Shown here: piece after piece, positions 45,471 through 52,542 of the stretch
Layout of the letters: each line of letters opens with the position of its first letter
How positions within the stretch are numbered: the first letter of the stretch is position 1
NCBI GenBank assembly: GCA_031254035.1
Contig: JAIRVF010000022.1
Span: 1 to 52,542, forward strand
Direction of reading: 5' to 3'
Length of the DNA: 52,542 bases
From: Paenibacillus sp.
GTDB lineage: Bacteria > Bacillota > Bacilli > Paenibacillales > Paenibacillaceae
Program-made: the position numbers and the translations under genes
Notes under the pieces: model-generated
Databases searched by the model: none
The model's input: only the letters and a program-made list of their open reading frames with translations
What the model was told of the DNA's origin: nothing

Positions 45471-46889
45471 TTGCCAAACTTTATAGAGCTCGGCATGCAA
45501 GAGCAATGGGTAGGGAAACTTAAGGAGAATGGTATCACCGTACCGACGCCGGTGCAGACGGAGACGATTCCGCTGCTGCTGGCGGATCGAGATGTGATCG
45601 CCCGCGCGCGGACCGGAACGGGGAAAACGCTCGCCTTCCTGCTGCCGATTATGCAGAAGCTGGATCCGGACCGCGCCTTTCCACAGGCTTTGATTATTGC
45701 GCCAACACGCGAACTGGCGCTGCAAATTACCGAGGAAGCGCGGAAGCTTTCCCGGGGAACGGAGATCCGAATCCTGGCGGTATACGGGGGTCAGGATGTA
45801 GACAAGCAGCTGCGCAAGTTGGAAGGCGGACGTCATTTGATCATCGGTACGCCAGGGCGCCTGAACGACCATTTGCGGCGCGGGACGCTTGAGCTTGGTG
45901 GCGTGAAGACGCTGGTGCTTGATGAAGCGGATCAAATGCTGCATATGGGCTTCCTGGATGAAGTCGAGACGTTGATCCAGGCACTGCCATACAAACGGCA
46001 GACGTTGCTATTCTCTGCTACGATGCCGGCCGAAGTCAAACAGTTGGCTTCCTACTATACCCGTGATGCTGCTGATGTAACCATTAAAGTGGAAAATTCG
46101 CCGGTGCCGCTGAAGCATATCCGCCAGCTAGTGGTAGAGGTAACGGACCGGACGAAGCAGCAGGCGCTTATCTCCATGATTGAGACGTACAGTCCGTACC
46201 TGGCTATCATTTTCTGCCGCACCAAACGGCGGGCGTCGACGCTGAATTCTGCGCTGCTGGAAATGGGTTATGCATCGGACGAACTACACGGGGACTTATC
46301 ACAAGCGAAGCGGGAACAAGTCATGAAGCGTTTCCGCGAGGCGAAGCTGCAGCTTCTGGTTGCAACGGATGTAGCGGCAAGAGGTCTGGATGTTGAAGGC
46401 GTGACCCATGTCTTCAACTATGATATTCCGCATGAGGTTGACAGCTACATCCACCGCATCGGCCGCACGGGCCGGGCTGGTGGGAAAGGAATGGCCATTA
46501 CACTCGCATCGCCCAAGGACAGGGGCGAACTGCAGCGTATTGAGCAGGGCATTTCATATACAATTGAGCGTCGCCGGTATGAAAAAGACGGCGCAATCGT
46601 GGAAGCGAGAGGAACGCGCTCTTCCGCCGGCGGTGCAAACAAAGGCGGCCGGAAGGAGCAGGACAGTCAGCGCGGACAGGGGCGTTCCCGCCGCGACGAT
46701 AAAGCCGTGCGTTCCTCTGTAGGCAATGGAGCGGAAGCGCGCGGCGGCTCCAGACGAGGAGCTGAGGGCGGGCGCAGCCAAGGTCGCCCTGGAGAGCGCA
46801 GCCAAGGCCCACGCTCTGGAGCACAGGGCCGTGGTGGACGCGGTTCCGCATCCGGTGGTCGCCGGGGCGGCGGATCTGGACGCAGATAG
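45471..46889 (+). CDS. DEAD-box RNA helicase with RGG tail
   Basis: A 472-residue ATP-dependent RNA helicase. Motifs: Q-motif near FIELGMQEQW, Walker A ARTGTGKT, PTRELALQ, GTPGRL, VLDEADQML, SAT, and HRIGRTGRAG. The last 90 residues are rich in Arg, Gly, Ser and Gln (RGG-like), an RNA-binding tail like those of CshA/DeaD relatives, likely for cold or ribosome assembly work. I propose the TTG at 45471 behind GAGGTG; the GTG at 45462 overlaps that box. The gene ends 11 bases before a full repeat element. Confidence 0.93.
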   Translation: MPNFIELGMQEQWVGKLKENGITVPTPVQTETIPLLLADRDVIARARTGTGKTLAFLLPIMQKLDPDRAFPQALIIAPTRELALQITEEARKLSRGTEIRILAVYGGQDVDKQLRKLEGGRHLIIGTPGRLNDHLRRGTLELGGVKTLVLDEADQMLHMGFLDEVETLIQALPYKRQTLLFSATMPAEVKQLASYYTRDAADVTIKVENSPVPLKHIRQLVVEVTDRTKQQALISMIETYSPYLAIIFCRTKRRASTLNSALLEMGYASDELHGDLSQAKREQVMKRFREAKLQLLVATDVAARGLDVEGVTHVFNYDIPHEVDSYIHRIGRTGRAGGKGMAITLASPKDRGELQRIEQGISYTIERRRYEKDGAIVEARGTRSSAGGANKGGRKEQDSQRGQGRSRRDDKAVRSSVGNGAEARGGSRRGAEGGRSQGRPGERSQGPRSGAQGRGGRGSASGGRRGGGSGRR

Positions 46890-46900
46890 CAGTTCAGTAA

Positions 46901-47004
46901 GGCGCGATCAAAGAAATAGTGAATCAGATTTGCACGAAACCTGCCCGTCGTCGCCTAGGCTACTTTCGGCAAATCAAATGATCTATAATTTTTTTGATCG
47001 CGCC
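46901..47004. repeat. GGCGCGATC-ended MITE-like element, copy 2
   Basis: A 104-bp element with ends GGCGCGATCAAAGAAATA and ATTTTTTTGATCGCGCC, the reverse-orientation homologue of 11963-12062. Both copies sit directly downstream of a gene; this one begins 11 bases after the helicase stop. Confidence 0.75.
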
Positions 47005-47005
47005 C

Positions 47006-47044
47006 AATAACCGGGGGCACCTATCAGGTGCTTTCGGTTATTTT
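47006..47044 (+). terminator. Terminator of the DEAD-box gene
   Basis: AATAACCG and CGGTTATT form an outer stem around the GCACCT-ATC-AGGTGC hairpin, then TTTTG. It directly follows the repeat element. Confidence 0.75.
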
Positions 47045-47162
47045 GCGTTCGCCGGTTCTGATTTCCGGATTTATCTTGTAAATGATATAATGTGGGCATT
47101 TTATAATGCTCCGGAAATGTCGAAGCATTAAGGACTTTATTATAGAAAGGTCTTGACGCCAT

Positions 47163-48176
47163 ATGATCAGGCTTAGCATTTTGGATCAATCGACCATCTC
47201 CGAAGGAAGCGGGCCGGTGGAGGCGCTAGCGCAGACCGGGAGAATGGCCAGGGAAGCCGAGCGGATGGGATACCAAAGGTTCTGGGTTTCAGAGCATCAC
47301 TTCTCGGCAAATCTAGCGGGATCAAGCCCAGAGGTGCTTATTTCGCATCTGGCTGCCGTCACTTCGACGCTCCGAATCGGATCGGGGGGCGTGATGCTGC
47401 CCCATTACAGCTCCTATAAGGTCGCTGAGAATTTTCGCGTACTGGAGGGGTTGTATCCGGGACGAATCGATCTCGGCCTTGGGCGCGCTCCGGGCGGAAT
47501 GCCGTTGGCAACCCAGGCCTTGCAGGAAGGTAAAGTGCGGAACGTAGAACGGTATGCGGAACAAATTGCAGATCTGAACGCCTACCTGACGGATACCTTA
47601 AGCCCCAGTCATCCGTTTGCCGGATTGGTAGCCACTCCTTTAGTCCGAACCGTTCCGCAAATGTGGATGCTTGGCTCCAGCGGTGGCAGTGCGGCTATTG
47701 CCGCGCAGCAGGGAACGGGCTTTGCATTCGCCCAGTTTATCAACGGCTCCGGAGGTGCGGATATCATGCGCTGGTACCAGGAGAATTTCAGGCCGTCAGC
47801 AGTCATGGATAGGCCGAAGTCGATGGTAGCCATCTTCGCGGTTTGTGCCGAAAGCGAAGAGGAGGCGCATCGCGTGGCCTCCAGCATGGACCTATCCTTG
47901 CTGCTTTTGGAGAAAGGCGGCTCCTCTGGAGGGACGCCTTCCATTGAACGGGCTTTAAGCTATCCCTATTCCCCATACGACCAGATGCGTGTGCTAGAGA
48001 ACCGCAAACGGATGATCGTGGGATCTCCCGAACAGATCAAAAGGAAAATTGAAAGCCTGTGTGCGGCATACCGTACGGACGAAGTTATGATCACAAGCAT
48101 AATCCACCGTTTCGAGGATAAGTTGAAATCATTCCGTCTGATCGCCGAAGCCTTCGGACTTTCGAATATGGCATGA
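47163..48176 (+). CDS. LLM-class flavin-dependent oxidoreductase
   Basis: A 337-residue luciferase-like flavin oxidoreductase. The N-terminus SILDQSTISEGSGPVEAL, then WVSEHH, GSGGVMLPHYS and LGLGRAPGG, are typical of the MsnO8-like subgroup, which use FMN or F420; the substrate is unknown. ATG 47163, with only an AAAGG about 14 bases upstream. Single gene between the DEAD-box terminator and the yjdF leader. A TATAAT at about 47088 lies upstream without a good -35. Confidence 0.88.
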   Translation: MIRLSILDQSTISEGSGPVEALAQTGRMAREAERMGYQRFWVSEHHFSANLAGSSPEVLISHLAAVTSTLRIGSGGVMLPHYSSYKVAENFRVLEGLYPGRIDLGLGRAPGGMPLATQALQEGKVRNVERYAEQIADLNAYLTDTLSPSHPFAGLVATPLVRTVPQMWMLGSSGGSAAIAAQQGTGFAFAQFINGSGGADIMRWYQENFRPSAVMDRPKSMVAIFAVCAESEEEAHRVASSMDLSLLLLEKGGSSGGTPSIERALSYPYSPYDQMRVLENRKRMIVGSPEQIKRKIESLCAAYRTDEVMITSIIHRFEDKLKSFRLIAEAFGLSNMA

Positions 48177-48193
48177 ATAAATTGAGTGGAAAC

Positions 48194-48221
48194 TTGCACT
48201 TGCCTTTTACTGGTGTATGAT
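48194..48221 (+). promoter_or_regulatory. Promoter of the yjdF transcript
   Basis: TTGCAC and TATGAT with a 16-base spacer. Transcription would start near 48228, leaving a leader of about 130 bases. Confidence 0.55.
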
Positions 48222-48227
48222 GGAAGT

Positions 48228-48360
48228 GGAACGTAAAAACACGGTCCGGTTGGTAGTCCGGACGCATGCATTGGTGAAATGCCCCAAGCCAAGTCATGTC
48301 AGTAGCCTTCCCCCTCGGGATGTCCAGCGTTCTGATGTTGAAATAGAGGGGAGTACCACT
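48228..48360 (+). ncRNA. Candidate yjdF riboswitch leader
   Basis: In Bacillales yjdF genes are often preceded by the yjdF-motif riboswitch, which binds azaaromatic compounds and acts on translation. The leader here can fold GTCCGG/CCGGAC (48244-48261 region) and GCAT/ATGC-type hairpins. The ribosome binding site GAGGGGAG (48346-48353) can be masked by CCCCCTC at 48310-48316, giving a plausible on/off switch. The assignment rests on position and structure, not on a consensus match that I could compute. Confidence 0.6.
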
Positions 48361-48771
48361 ATGAAATTAACCGTATTTTTTGACGATCCTTATTGGGTCG
48401 GAGTTGTTGAAGTGGAAAGCGAGGGCAAGGTAATGGCAGGCAAGCATACCTTCGGCGCAGAACCTTCGCTTCAGCAGGTCTGGGAATTTGTCCAACGAGA
48501 GTTGCCTACGCTAGTAGAAAGGCTGTCCATCGGCGTAACCGCTAATAAAGCTCAGCGCAGAGCCGTCAATCCGAAAAGGATGGCTAGATTGGCTGCCCGG
48601 GAATCTAGGGCACGTGGGGTCAACAGTGCCAGCCAGGAAGCCATGAGGCTGGAGCTTGAGAAACGCAAAAAGGAAAGACCCCGACTCAGTAAGGAGCAGC
48701 GCGAGGCGCTGGCTGTTCGGAAGCGTGAGATCGCTGTCCAGAAAGCCAAAGCCAAGCACAGGGGCAGATAA
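48361..48771 (+). CDS. yjdF: YjdF family protein
   Basis: A 136-residue protein starting MKLTVFFDDPYWVGVVEVES, the hallmark of the YjdF family (DUF2992), with a basic, helical C-terminal half rich in Arg, Lys and Ala (about 85-136). Function unknown; in relatives it is controlled by a riboswitch for aromatic heterocycles, which suggests a role in detoxifying them. The ATG at 48361 follows GAGGGGAG by seven bases; the longer frame from 48217 would read through the structured leader. Confidence 0.88.
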   Translation: MKLTVFFDDPYWVGVVEVESEGKVMAGKHTFGAEPSLQQVWEFVQRELPTLVERLSIGVTANKAQRRAVNPKRMARLAARESRARGVNSASQEAMRLELEKRKKERPRLSKEQREALAVRKREIAVQKAKAKHRGR

Positions 48772-48801
48772 ATGATTTTGCAAAGAAAGTGGGGTAAAGA
48801 G

Positions 48802-49278
48802 TTGTCTGTCTACTCGTATTCAGCCGCCATTCCGGCGGGCAAGGAAGTGCCTCTTGAAGATTATAGAGGCAAGGTGCTAGTCATCGCGAATACCGCCAGC
48901 CAATGCGGACTGACGCCGCAGTATGGCGACCTACAAAAACTTTATGACCGTTACCTTGAGCAGGGGCTGGTCATTCTGGGATTTCCATGCAACCAGTTCG
49001 GTGCGCAGGAGCCAGACAGCAGCGCCGAAGCGGCTTCGTTTTGCCAGCTCAACTATGGCGTGTCCTTCCCTGTTTTTGCAAAAATCGATGTGAACGGGGA
49101 GAATTCCCATCCGCTTTTTACGTACTTGAAAGAGCAGCAGCCCGGGATTTCTGAGAGCAGCGACATTCAGTGGAATTTCACGAAATTTCTCGTGAACCGA
49201 AACGGCGAAGTTGTAGCTCGTTTTGAACCGAGGGAAACCCCGGAGAGCATGGCAGGCGCGATTGAGCAGCTGCTATAA
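48802..49278 (+). CDS. bsaA: Glutathione peroxidase family protein
   Basis: A 158-residue thiol peroxidase. NTASQCGLTPQY carries the peroxidatic C35 (cysteine, not selenocysteine), FPCNQFG the glutamine, and WNFTKFLV the tryptophan of the catalytic tetrad. It likely uses thioredoxin in this organism. I propose a TTG start at 48802, seven bases after GGGG, because the product then begins SVYSYSA like its relatives; the in-frame ATG at 48772 directly abuts the yjdF stop. A terminator follows 47 bases after the stop. It may be co-transcribed with yjdF. Confidence 0.92.
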   Translation: MSVYSYSAAIPAGKEVPLEDYRGKVLVIANTASQCGLTPQYGDLQKLYDRYLEQGLVILGFPCNQFGAQEPDSSAEAASFCQLNYGVSFPVFAKIDVNGENSHPLFTYLKEQQPGISESSDIQWNFTKFLVNRNGEVVARFEPRETPESMAGAIEQLL

Positions 49279-49324
49279 CACGGCAATCACGAATATAACA
49301 TCTCTGCAAGATAGCAGGCACATA

Positions 49325-49355
49325 GGGTCTGACCGCAAGCGGCAGACTCTTTTTT
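49325..49355 (+). terminator. Terminator of the glutathione peroxidase gene
   Basis: GTCTG-A-CCGC pairs with GCGG-C-AGAC with one bulge, followed by CTTTTTT. Confidence 0.65.
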
Positions 49356-49413
49356 CAGCGGGCCTCAAGGCAGTTAAGGGATTATTAAAATACATAGGAG
49401 GTACGATCAGGTC

Positions 49414-51045
49414 ATGAAACCAATATTGGAAGTTGCAGGTTTGGTCGGTATAGAGGAAGAGGAACTGGAGCTTTACGGCCGTTATAAGGCCAAGCTCAGC
49501 CCTTCGTTGTGGGAGCGTGTGCGTACGCGTCAGGACGGCAAACTGGTACTGGTAACTGCGATGAACCCGACTCCGGCGGGGGAAGGCAAAACATTGACCA
49601 CCATCGGTCTTGCGCAGGCGCTGAATGCGGTCGGGCACCGGACGGTAGCCGCCTTGCGCGAGCCTTCGCTTGGCCCGTGCTTCGGCATGAAAGGCGGAGC
49701 TACGGGAAGTGGTAAAGCGCAGATTGTTCCTGCAGAGGATATCAATTTGCATTTTACCGGAGATCTTCATGCAATTACTGCAGCCCATAACCTGCTGGCA
49801 GCCATGATCGACAACCATATCTATCAAGGTAATGCCCTGCGGTTAAACCCGCAGAGGATTGTATGGAAACGGGCTATGGACATGAATGACCGTAGTCTGC
49901 GCAGCATAGTAACTGGCCTTGGCGACGGAAACGGCACCGTACGCGAAGGCGGTTTCCTGATTACTACCGCTTCGGAAGTCATGGCCGTACTCTGCTTGAG
50001 CACAGGGCTCAGCGATTTGAAGGCGCGTCTTGGCCGGATGGTTATCGGCTACAATCAGGATGGAGAAGCTGTGACGGCTTCACAGATTGGGGCTGTCGAA
50101 GCGATGACGATCCTGCTGAAGGATGCTATCAAGCCGAACCTTGTCCAGACGCTGGAAGGAACACCGGTTATCGTTCACGGCGGACCTTTCGCCAATATTG
50201 CTCATGGTTGCAGCAGCGTTATTGGAACGCGGCTTGCCTTGAAGCTTGGGGAAATCGTCGTTACGGAAGCCGGCTTCGGTGCGGATCTAGGCGCTGAGAA
50301 ATTTATGGATATCAAATGCCGTCAGGCCGGATTGAACCCGGCAGCCGCGGTGTTGGTAGTGACCGTCAAAGCGCTAAAATATAACGGCGGAGCCGCCAAA
50401 AACAGTCTGCGTGAGCCTGGGATGGAAGCTCTCGTGAACGGCTTGTCCAACATGAAGAGACATGTAGAAAATCTGAAGAAGTTTGGTGTACCGGTCGTCG
50501 TGTCGATTAACCATTTTGCCGATGATATTCCCGAAGAAGTGGAACGGGTACTGGCAGAGTGCCATGCCATGAACGTTCCTGCGGCTGTATCTAAGGCTTG
50601 GGCGGAAGGTGGCGTAGGTGGCCGCGAACTGGCAGAAGCTCTGATCAAGCTGCTTTCGGAAGAACAGTCCCACTACCAACCGCTATACGGGCTTGAGACG
50701 GATATCCGTACGAAGATTGAAACCATCGTGCGGGAAATTTACCGCGGTGCAGAAGTATCTTATTCCCCAGCGGCACTTCGGAGCCTGAAGGATATCGAGA
50801 AGCTTGGATACGGGAATCTTCCTGTATGCATGGCCAAAACCCAATATTCCTTCTCGGATCAGCCGAATCTGCTCGGAGCGCCGGAAGGTTTCAAAATTCA
50901 GGTGAGAGAGATCTCGCTGTCCGCTGGCGCAGGATTTGCCGTGGTCCAGACTGGAACCCTGCTGACGATGCCGGGGCTTCCTAAATCTCCTGCCGCGGAT
51001 CATATGAGCATTGACGAAGACGGCCGGGTATCGGGTCTGTTTTAA
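49414..51045 (+). CDS. fhs: Formate-tetrahydrofolate ligase
   Basis: ATP-dependent formation of 10-formyl-tetrahydrofolate from formate, feeding purine synthesis and the one-carbon pool. 543 residues; MNPTPAGEGKT (nucleotide-binding, near 50-61), PCFGMKGGATGSGKAQIVP, INLHFTGDLHAITAAHN and FGADLGAEKFMDIKCR are family signatures. Slightly shorter than the usual ~556. AGGAGGT 11 bases before the ATG. It lies in the same direction as a formate/nitrite channel gene about 680 bases downstream, across a repeat-rich region. Confidence 0.96.
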   Translation: MKPILEVAGLVGIEEEELELYGRYKAKLSPSLWERVRTRQDGKLVLVTAMNPTPAGEGKTLTTIGLAQALNAVGHRTVAALREPSLGPCFGMKGGATGSGKAQIVPAEDINLHFTGDLHAITAAHNLLAAMIDNHIYQGNALRLNPQRIVWKRAMDMNDRSLRSIVTGLGDGNGTVREGGFLITTASEVMAVLCLSTGLSDLKARLGRMVIGYNQDGEAVTASQIGAVEAMTILLKDAIKPNLVQTLEGTPVIVHGGPFANIAHGCSSVIGTRLALKLGEIVVTEAGFGADLGAEKFMDIKCRQAGLNPAAAVLVVTVKALKYNGGAAKNSLREPGMEALVNGLSNMKRHVENLKKFGVPVVVSINHFADDIPEEVERVLAECHAMNVPAAVSKAWAEGGVGGRELAEALIKLLSEEQSHYQPLYGLETDIRTKIETIVREIYRGAEVSYSPAALRSLKDIEKLGYGNLPVCMAKTQYSFSDQPNLLGAPEGFKIQVREISLSAGAGFAVVQTGTLLTMPGLPKSPAADHMSIDEDGRVSGLF

Positions 51046-51059
51046 CGGTGAAATGCTAA

Positions 51060-51323
51060 CTATTGAAGCTGTATTCTAACGAAGCTGCTTTTATCGGAAC
51101 TGCATTCTATCGAAGCTGCGATCTATCGAAATTGTACTCTAACGAAACCTGCAATCGTTATTTAGGGAAAATCAAACTTATAGGAATTCTAACGAAACTC
51201 AGTGTCGCTATTGGGTGAAAACGACGGTGTTGAAGCCAAAATTTAGCCGAATAACGATTTGTAGTTTCGTTAGATTTCATTTGACCTTGATTTCGCGACA
51301 ATAGCGTTGCTCAGTTTCGTTAG
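51060..51323. repeat. Tandem ~16-bp repeats and nested inverted units
   Basis: Six imperfect units of the form TCTAWCGAARCTG start at 51060, 51075, 51091, 51106, 51122 and 51138 (steps of 15-16). The last unit opens a longer 25-base unit that recurs forward at 51138-51162 and 51188-51212 and inverted at 51250-51274 and 51299-51323 (core CTAACGAAAC, ending CG.TATT). The first and third copies match each other best, as do the second and fourth. Confidence 0.65.
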
Positions 51324-51333
51324 CAGAAATACC

Positions 51334-51372
51334 GCTTTTACTTCCGTTTCCGCGGAGGTAAAAGCTTTTTTT
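51334..51372 (+). terminator. Terminator downstream of the repeat block
   Basis: GCTTTTACTTCCG and CGGAGGTAAAAGC pair (one G-T) around TTTCCG and are followed by seven T. It lies about 290 bases after fhs and may end the fhs transcript. Confidence 0.8.
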
Positions 51373-51430
51373 GTATATTTGCCCAATGATAGAGAGGGGG
51401 GGCTATTTGGCTGTTTTAAGCATAATAATT

Positions 51431-51551
51431 GCCTCAACACCATGATTAGTGATTAACAAAAAGGCGAAAGTAGTGGTGGGACGGAATCGATTCTTACGAA
51501 GCGGCAGCGTTCGGAAGAACGATCCGCAATCGTAGCGGCCACCTCCCATAA
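51431..51551. repeat. Intergenic repeats upstream of the formate channel
   Basis: 51431-51480 shares CCTCAACA, ATGATTAGT and GCGAAAGT with the marR leader at 22999-23052. 51505-51551 shares CGGAAGAACGATCCG and following bases with 7429-7473. The two motifs are adjacent here, so the copies elsewhere may be halves of one larger repeat. Nothing else is seen from 51373 to 51580. Confidence 0.5.
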
Positions 51552-51580
51552 TTTTCAGTATAGAGCCTAATATCCTGCTA

Positions 51581-51596
51581 AGTGATATATTTCACA
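51581..51596. promoter_or_regulatory. Fnr/Rex-like box upstream of the formate channel
   Basis: AGTGA-N6-TCACA differs in one base from TGTGA-N6-TCACA found twice upstream of cydA. It is 131 bases before the start. Confidence 0.45.
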
Positions 51597-51727
51597 TGAA
51601 TGAGGACCAGTTTTCCCTACAATGGAATTGAATCGCGAGGGCATTCGCATGTCTGATTCGTTAAAAACCGAGCTATTAAAATTTAAGATAATACTATTCA
51701 TATGAGTAAACAAAGGAGAGGACCATA

Positions 51728-52542
51728 ATGGCTGCTTACAAACCCCAGCAAATTGCGGAACTAACAGTGGAAGCGGGGATTAAAAAAGCCCATAACCCGC
51801 TGCTGACGGTATTGGTACTTGGTTTTTTGGCCGGTGCGTTTATTGCACTTGGTTTCTTACTTGATATCCGTGTGATCGCGAGTGCACCCAAGGAATGGGG
51901 CTCTATTACCGGATTTATCGGTGCGTCATTGTTTCCCGTGGGGCTGATTCTGGTGCTTCTGGCAGGCGGTGAGCTGCTGACGGGCAATATGATGGCAGTG
52001 GCACTGGCTTGTATAGTAAAGAAGGTAAAGGTATCCGAACTGCTTCGAAACTGGCTGCTTGTGCTCGTAGCCAATTTTGTCGGTGCATTGTTTGTCGCCT
52101 ACTTTTTCGGGCATGTTACCGGACTTACAGCGAGCGGACCTTATCTGGATAAGCTGGTAGATATGGCAGGCCATAAGCTGGACGACAGTTTCCTTCAAGC
52201 CTTCATCTCGGGCATCGGCTGTAACTGGTTGGTGGCGCTGGCCGTATGGTTGTGTTACGGTTCGGATAGCATGAGCGGCAAAATTCTTGGCATCTGGTTC
52301 CCGACCATGGCTTTTGTCGCGATCGGCTTTCAGCACGTGGTTGCGAACATGTTCCTCATTCCGGCGGCGATCTTTGAAGGCCACTTTACTTGGGGCGAAT
52401 ATTTCATGAACTTTGTCCCGGTGCTGCTCGGGAATATAGTCGGCGGTGCGGTGTTTGTCGCTGGTGCTTACTGGATAGCTTATTTGCGGAACACGGGAGG
52501 CGCTCCCTCAGCGGATCAGCAAACTGATGAGCATACGGCCGG
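51728..52542 (+). CDS. Formate/nitrite channel, FocA/NirC family (cut by window end)
   Basis: Pentameric channel protein for formate or nitrite. 271 codons lie in the window without a stop; family length is about 260-285, so few residues are missing. Six or so membrane spans; GGELLTGNMM carries the conserved Thr, GIGCNWLVALAVW follows, and FQHVVANMF holds the gating histidine. AAAGGAGAGG precedes the ATG. With fhs upstream it could supply formate for one-carbon metabolism, or it could move nitrite; substrates cannot be told apart here. A Fnr-like box lies upstream. Confidence 0.93.
   Translation, partial: MAAYKPQQIAELTVEAGIKKAHNPLLTVLVLGFLAGAFIALGFLLDIRVIASAPKEWGSITGFIGASLFPVGLILVLLAGGELLTGNMMAVALACIVKKVKVSELLRNWLLVLVANFVGALFVAYFFGHVTGLTASGPYLDKLVDMAGHKLDDSFLQAFISGIGCNWLVALAVWLCYGSDSMSGKILGIWFPTMAFVAIGFQHVVANMFLIPAAIFEGHFTWGEYFMNFVPVLLGNIVGGAVFVAGAYWIAYLRNTGGAPSADQQTDEHTA

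Noticed and set aside
51060..51162. Tandem units as a CRISPR array
   Set aside because: Units of about 16 bp are contiguous without spacers and are degenerate; there are no cas genes nearby.

Overview
The window is chromosomal DNA of a spore-forming Firmicute, most likely Paenibacillus or a close relative. This is inferred from the Bacillus-type cydABDC operon, a germinant-receptor operon of the Ger(x)A/C/B type, lipoteichoic acid synthase, the cidAB/cidR cluster, a reductase-less nitric oxide synthase, a YjdF gene behind a structured leader, strong AAGGAGG ribosome binding sites, and several GTG or TTG starts set by them. No rRNA, tRNA, CRISPR array, phage or complete insertion sequence was seen. 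Most genes are ordinary housekeeping genes.

Layout. 1-7.3 kb: a zinc-ribbon protein, then cydA-cydB-cydD-cydC (cytochrome bd oxidase plus its thiol exporter) behind two Fnr/Rex-like palindromes. 7.5-16 kb: a 55-aa gene, fumC, a secreted alkaline phosphatase with a possible PhoP box, a membrane-anchored hydrolase, lipoteichoic acid synthase with a terminator-like leader, and gdhA with a striking leader hairpin. 16-18.3 kb: a nuclease-helicase of the DinG/XPD type. 18.5-20.3 kb: an AT-rich island with a secreted protein of unknown function, a SurA-N-like exported protein and a small membrane protein. 20.3-22.8 kb: a broken ORF, then cidB, cidA and cidR. 23-27.2 kb: a MarR regulator and a heterodimeric ABC exporter behind a strong promoter with two 19-bp palindromes. 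27.5-34.2 kb: a 5'-nucleotidase with an SH3b tail, a ferritin-like protein, nos, a Rieske-tailed FAD oxidoreductase and a MerR regulator. 34.4-41.5 kb: a chemoreceptor, a four-gene germinant-receptor operon (A, C, small D-type, B) and a DUF2062 protein. 41.6-49.3 kb: a HemD-like protein, a ThuA-like protein, a phasin-like protein with an AarF/UbiB kinase, a DEAD-box helicase, an LLM oxidoreductase, yjdF and glutathione peroxidase. 49.4 kb to the end: fhs (formate-tetrahydrofolate ligase) and a formate/nitrite channel cut by the window edge.

The least explained material is between the genes. At least five intergenic repeat families occur inside the window, each with internal dyad symmetry: a ~100-bp GGCGCGATC-ended element; a 192-bp element and its 69-bp internally deleted form; a ~115-bp element that can fold into an outer stem with internal hairpins; a motif with a conserved core in the leader of the marR operon and upstream of the formate channel; and a block of ~16-bp tandem repeats followed by two forward and two reverse copies of one unit after fhs. 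Together with the AT-rich secreted-protein island and the gdhA and ltaS leaders, these are the best places to look for something undescribed. All functional calls come from reading the sequence and family knowledge; no database search was run.
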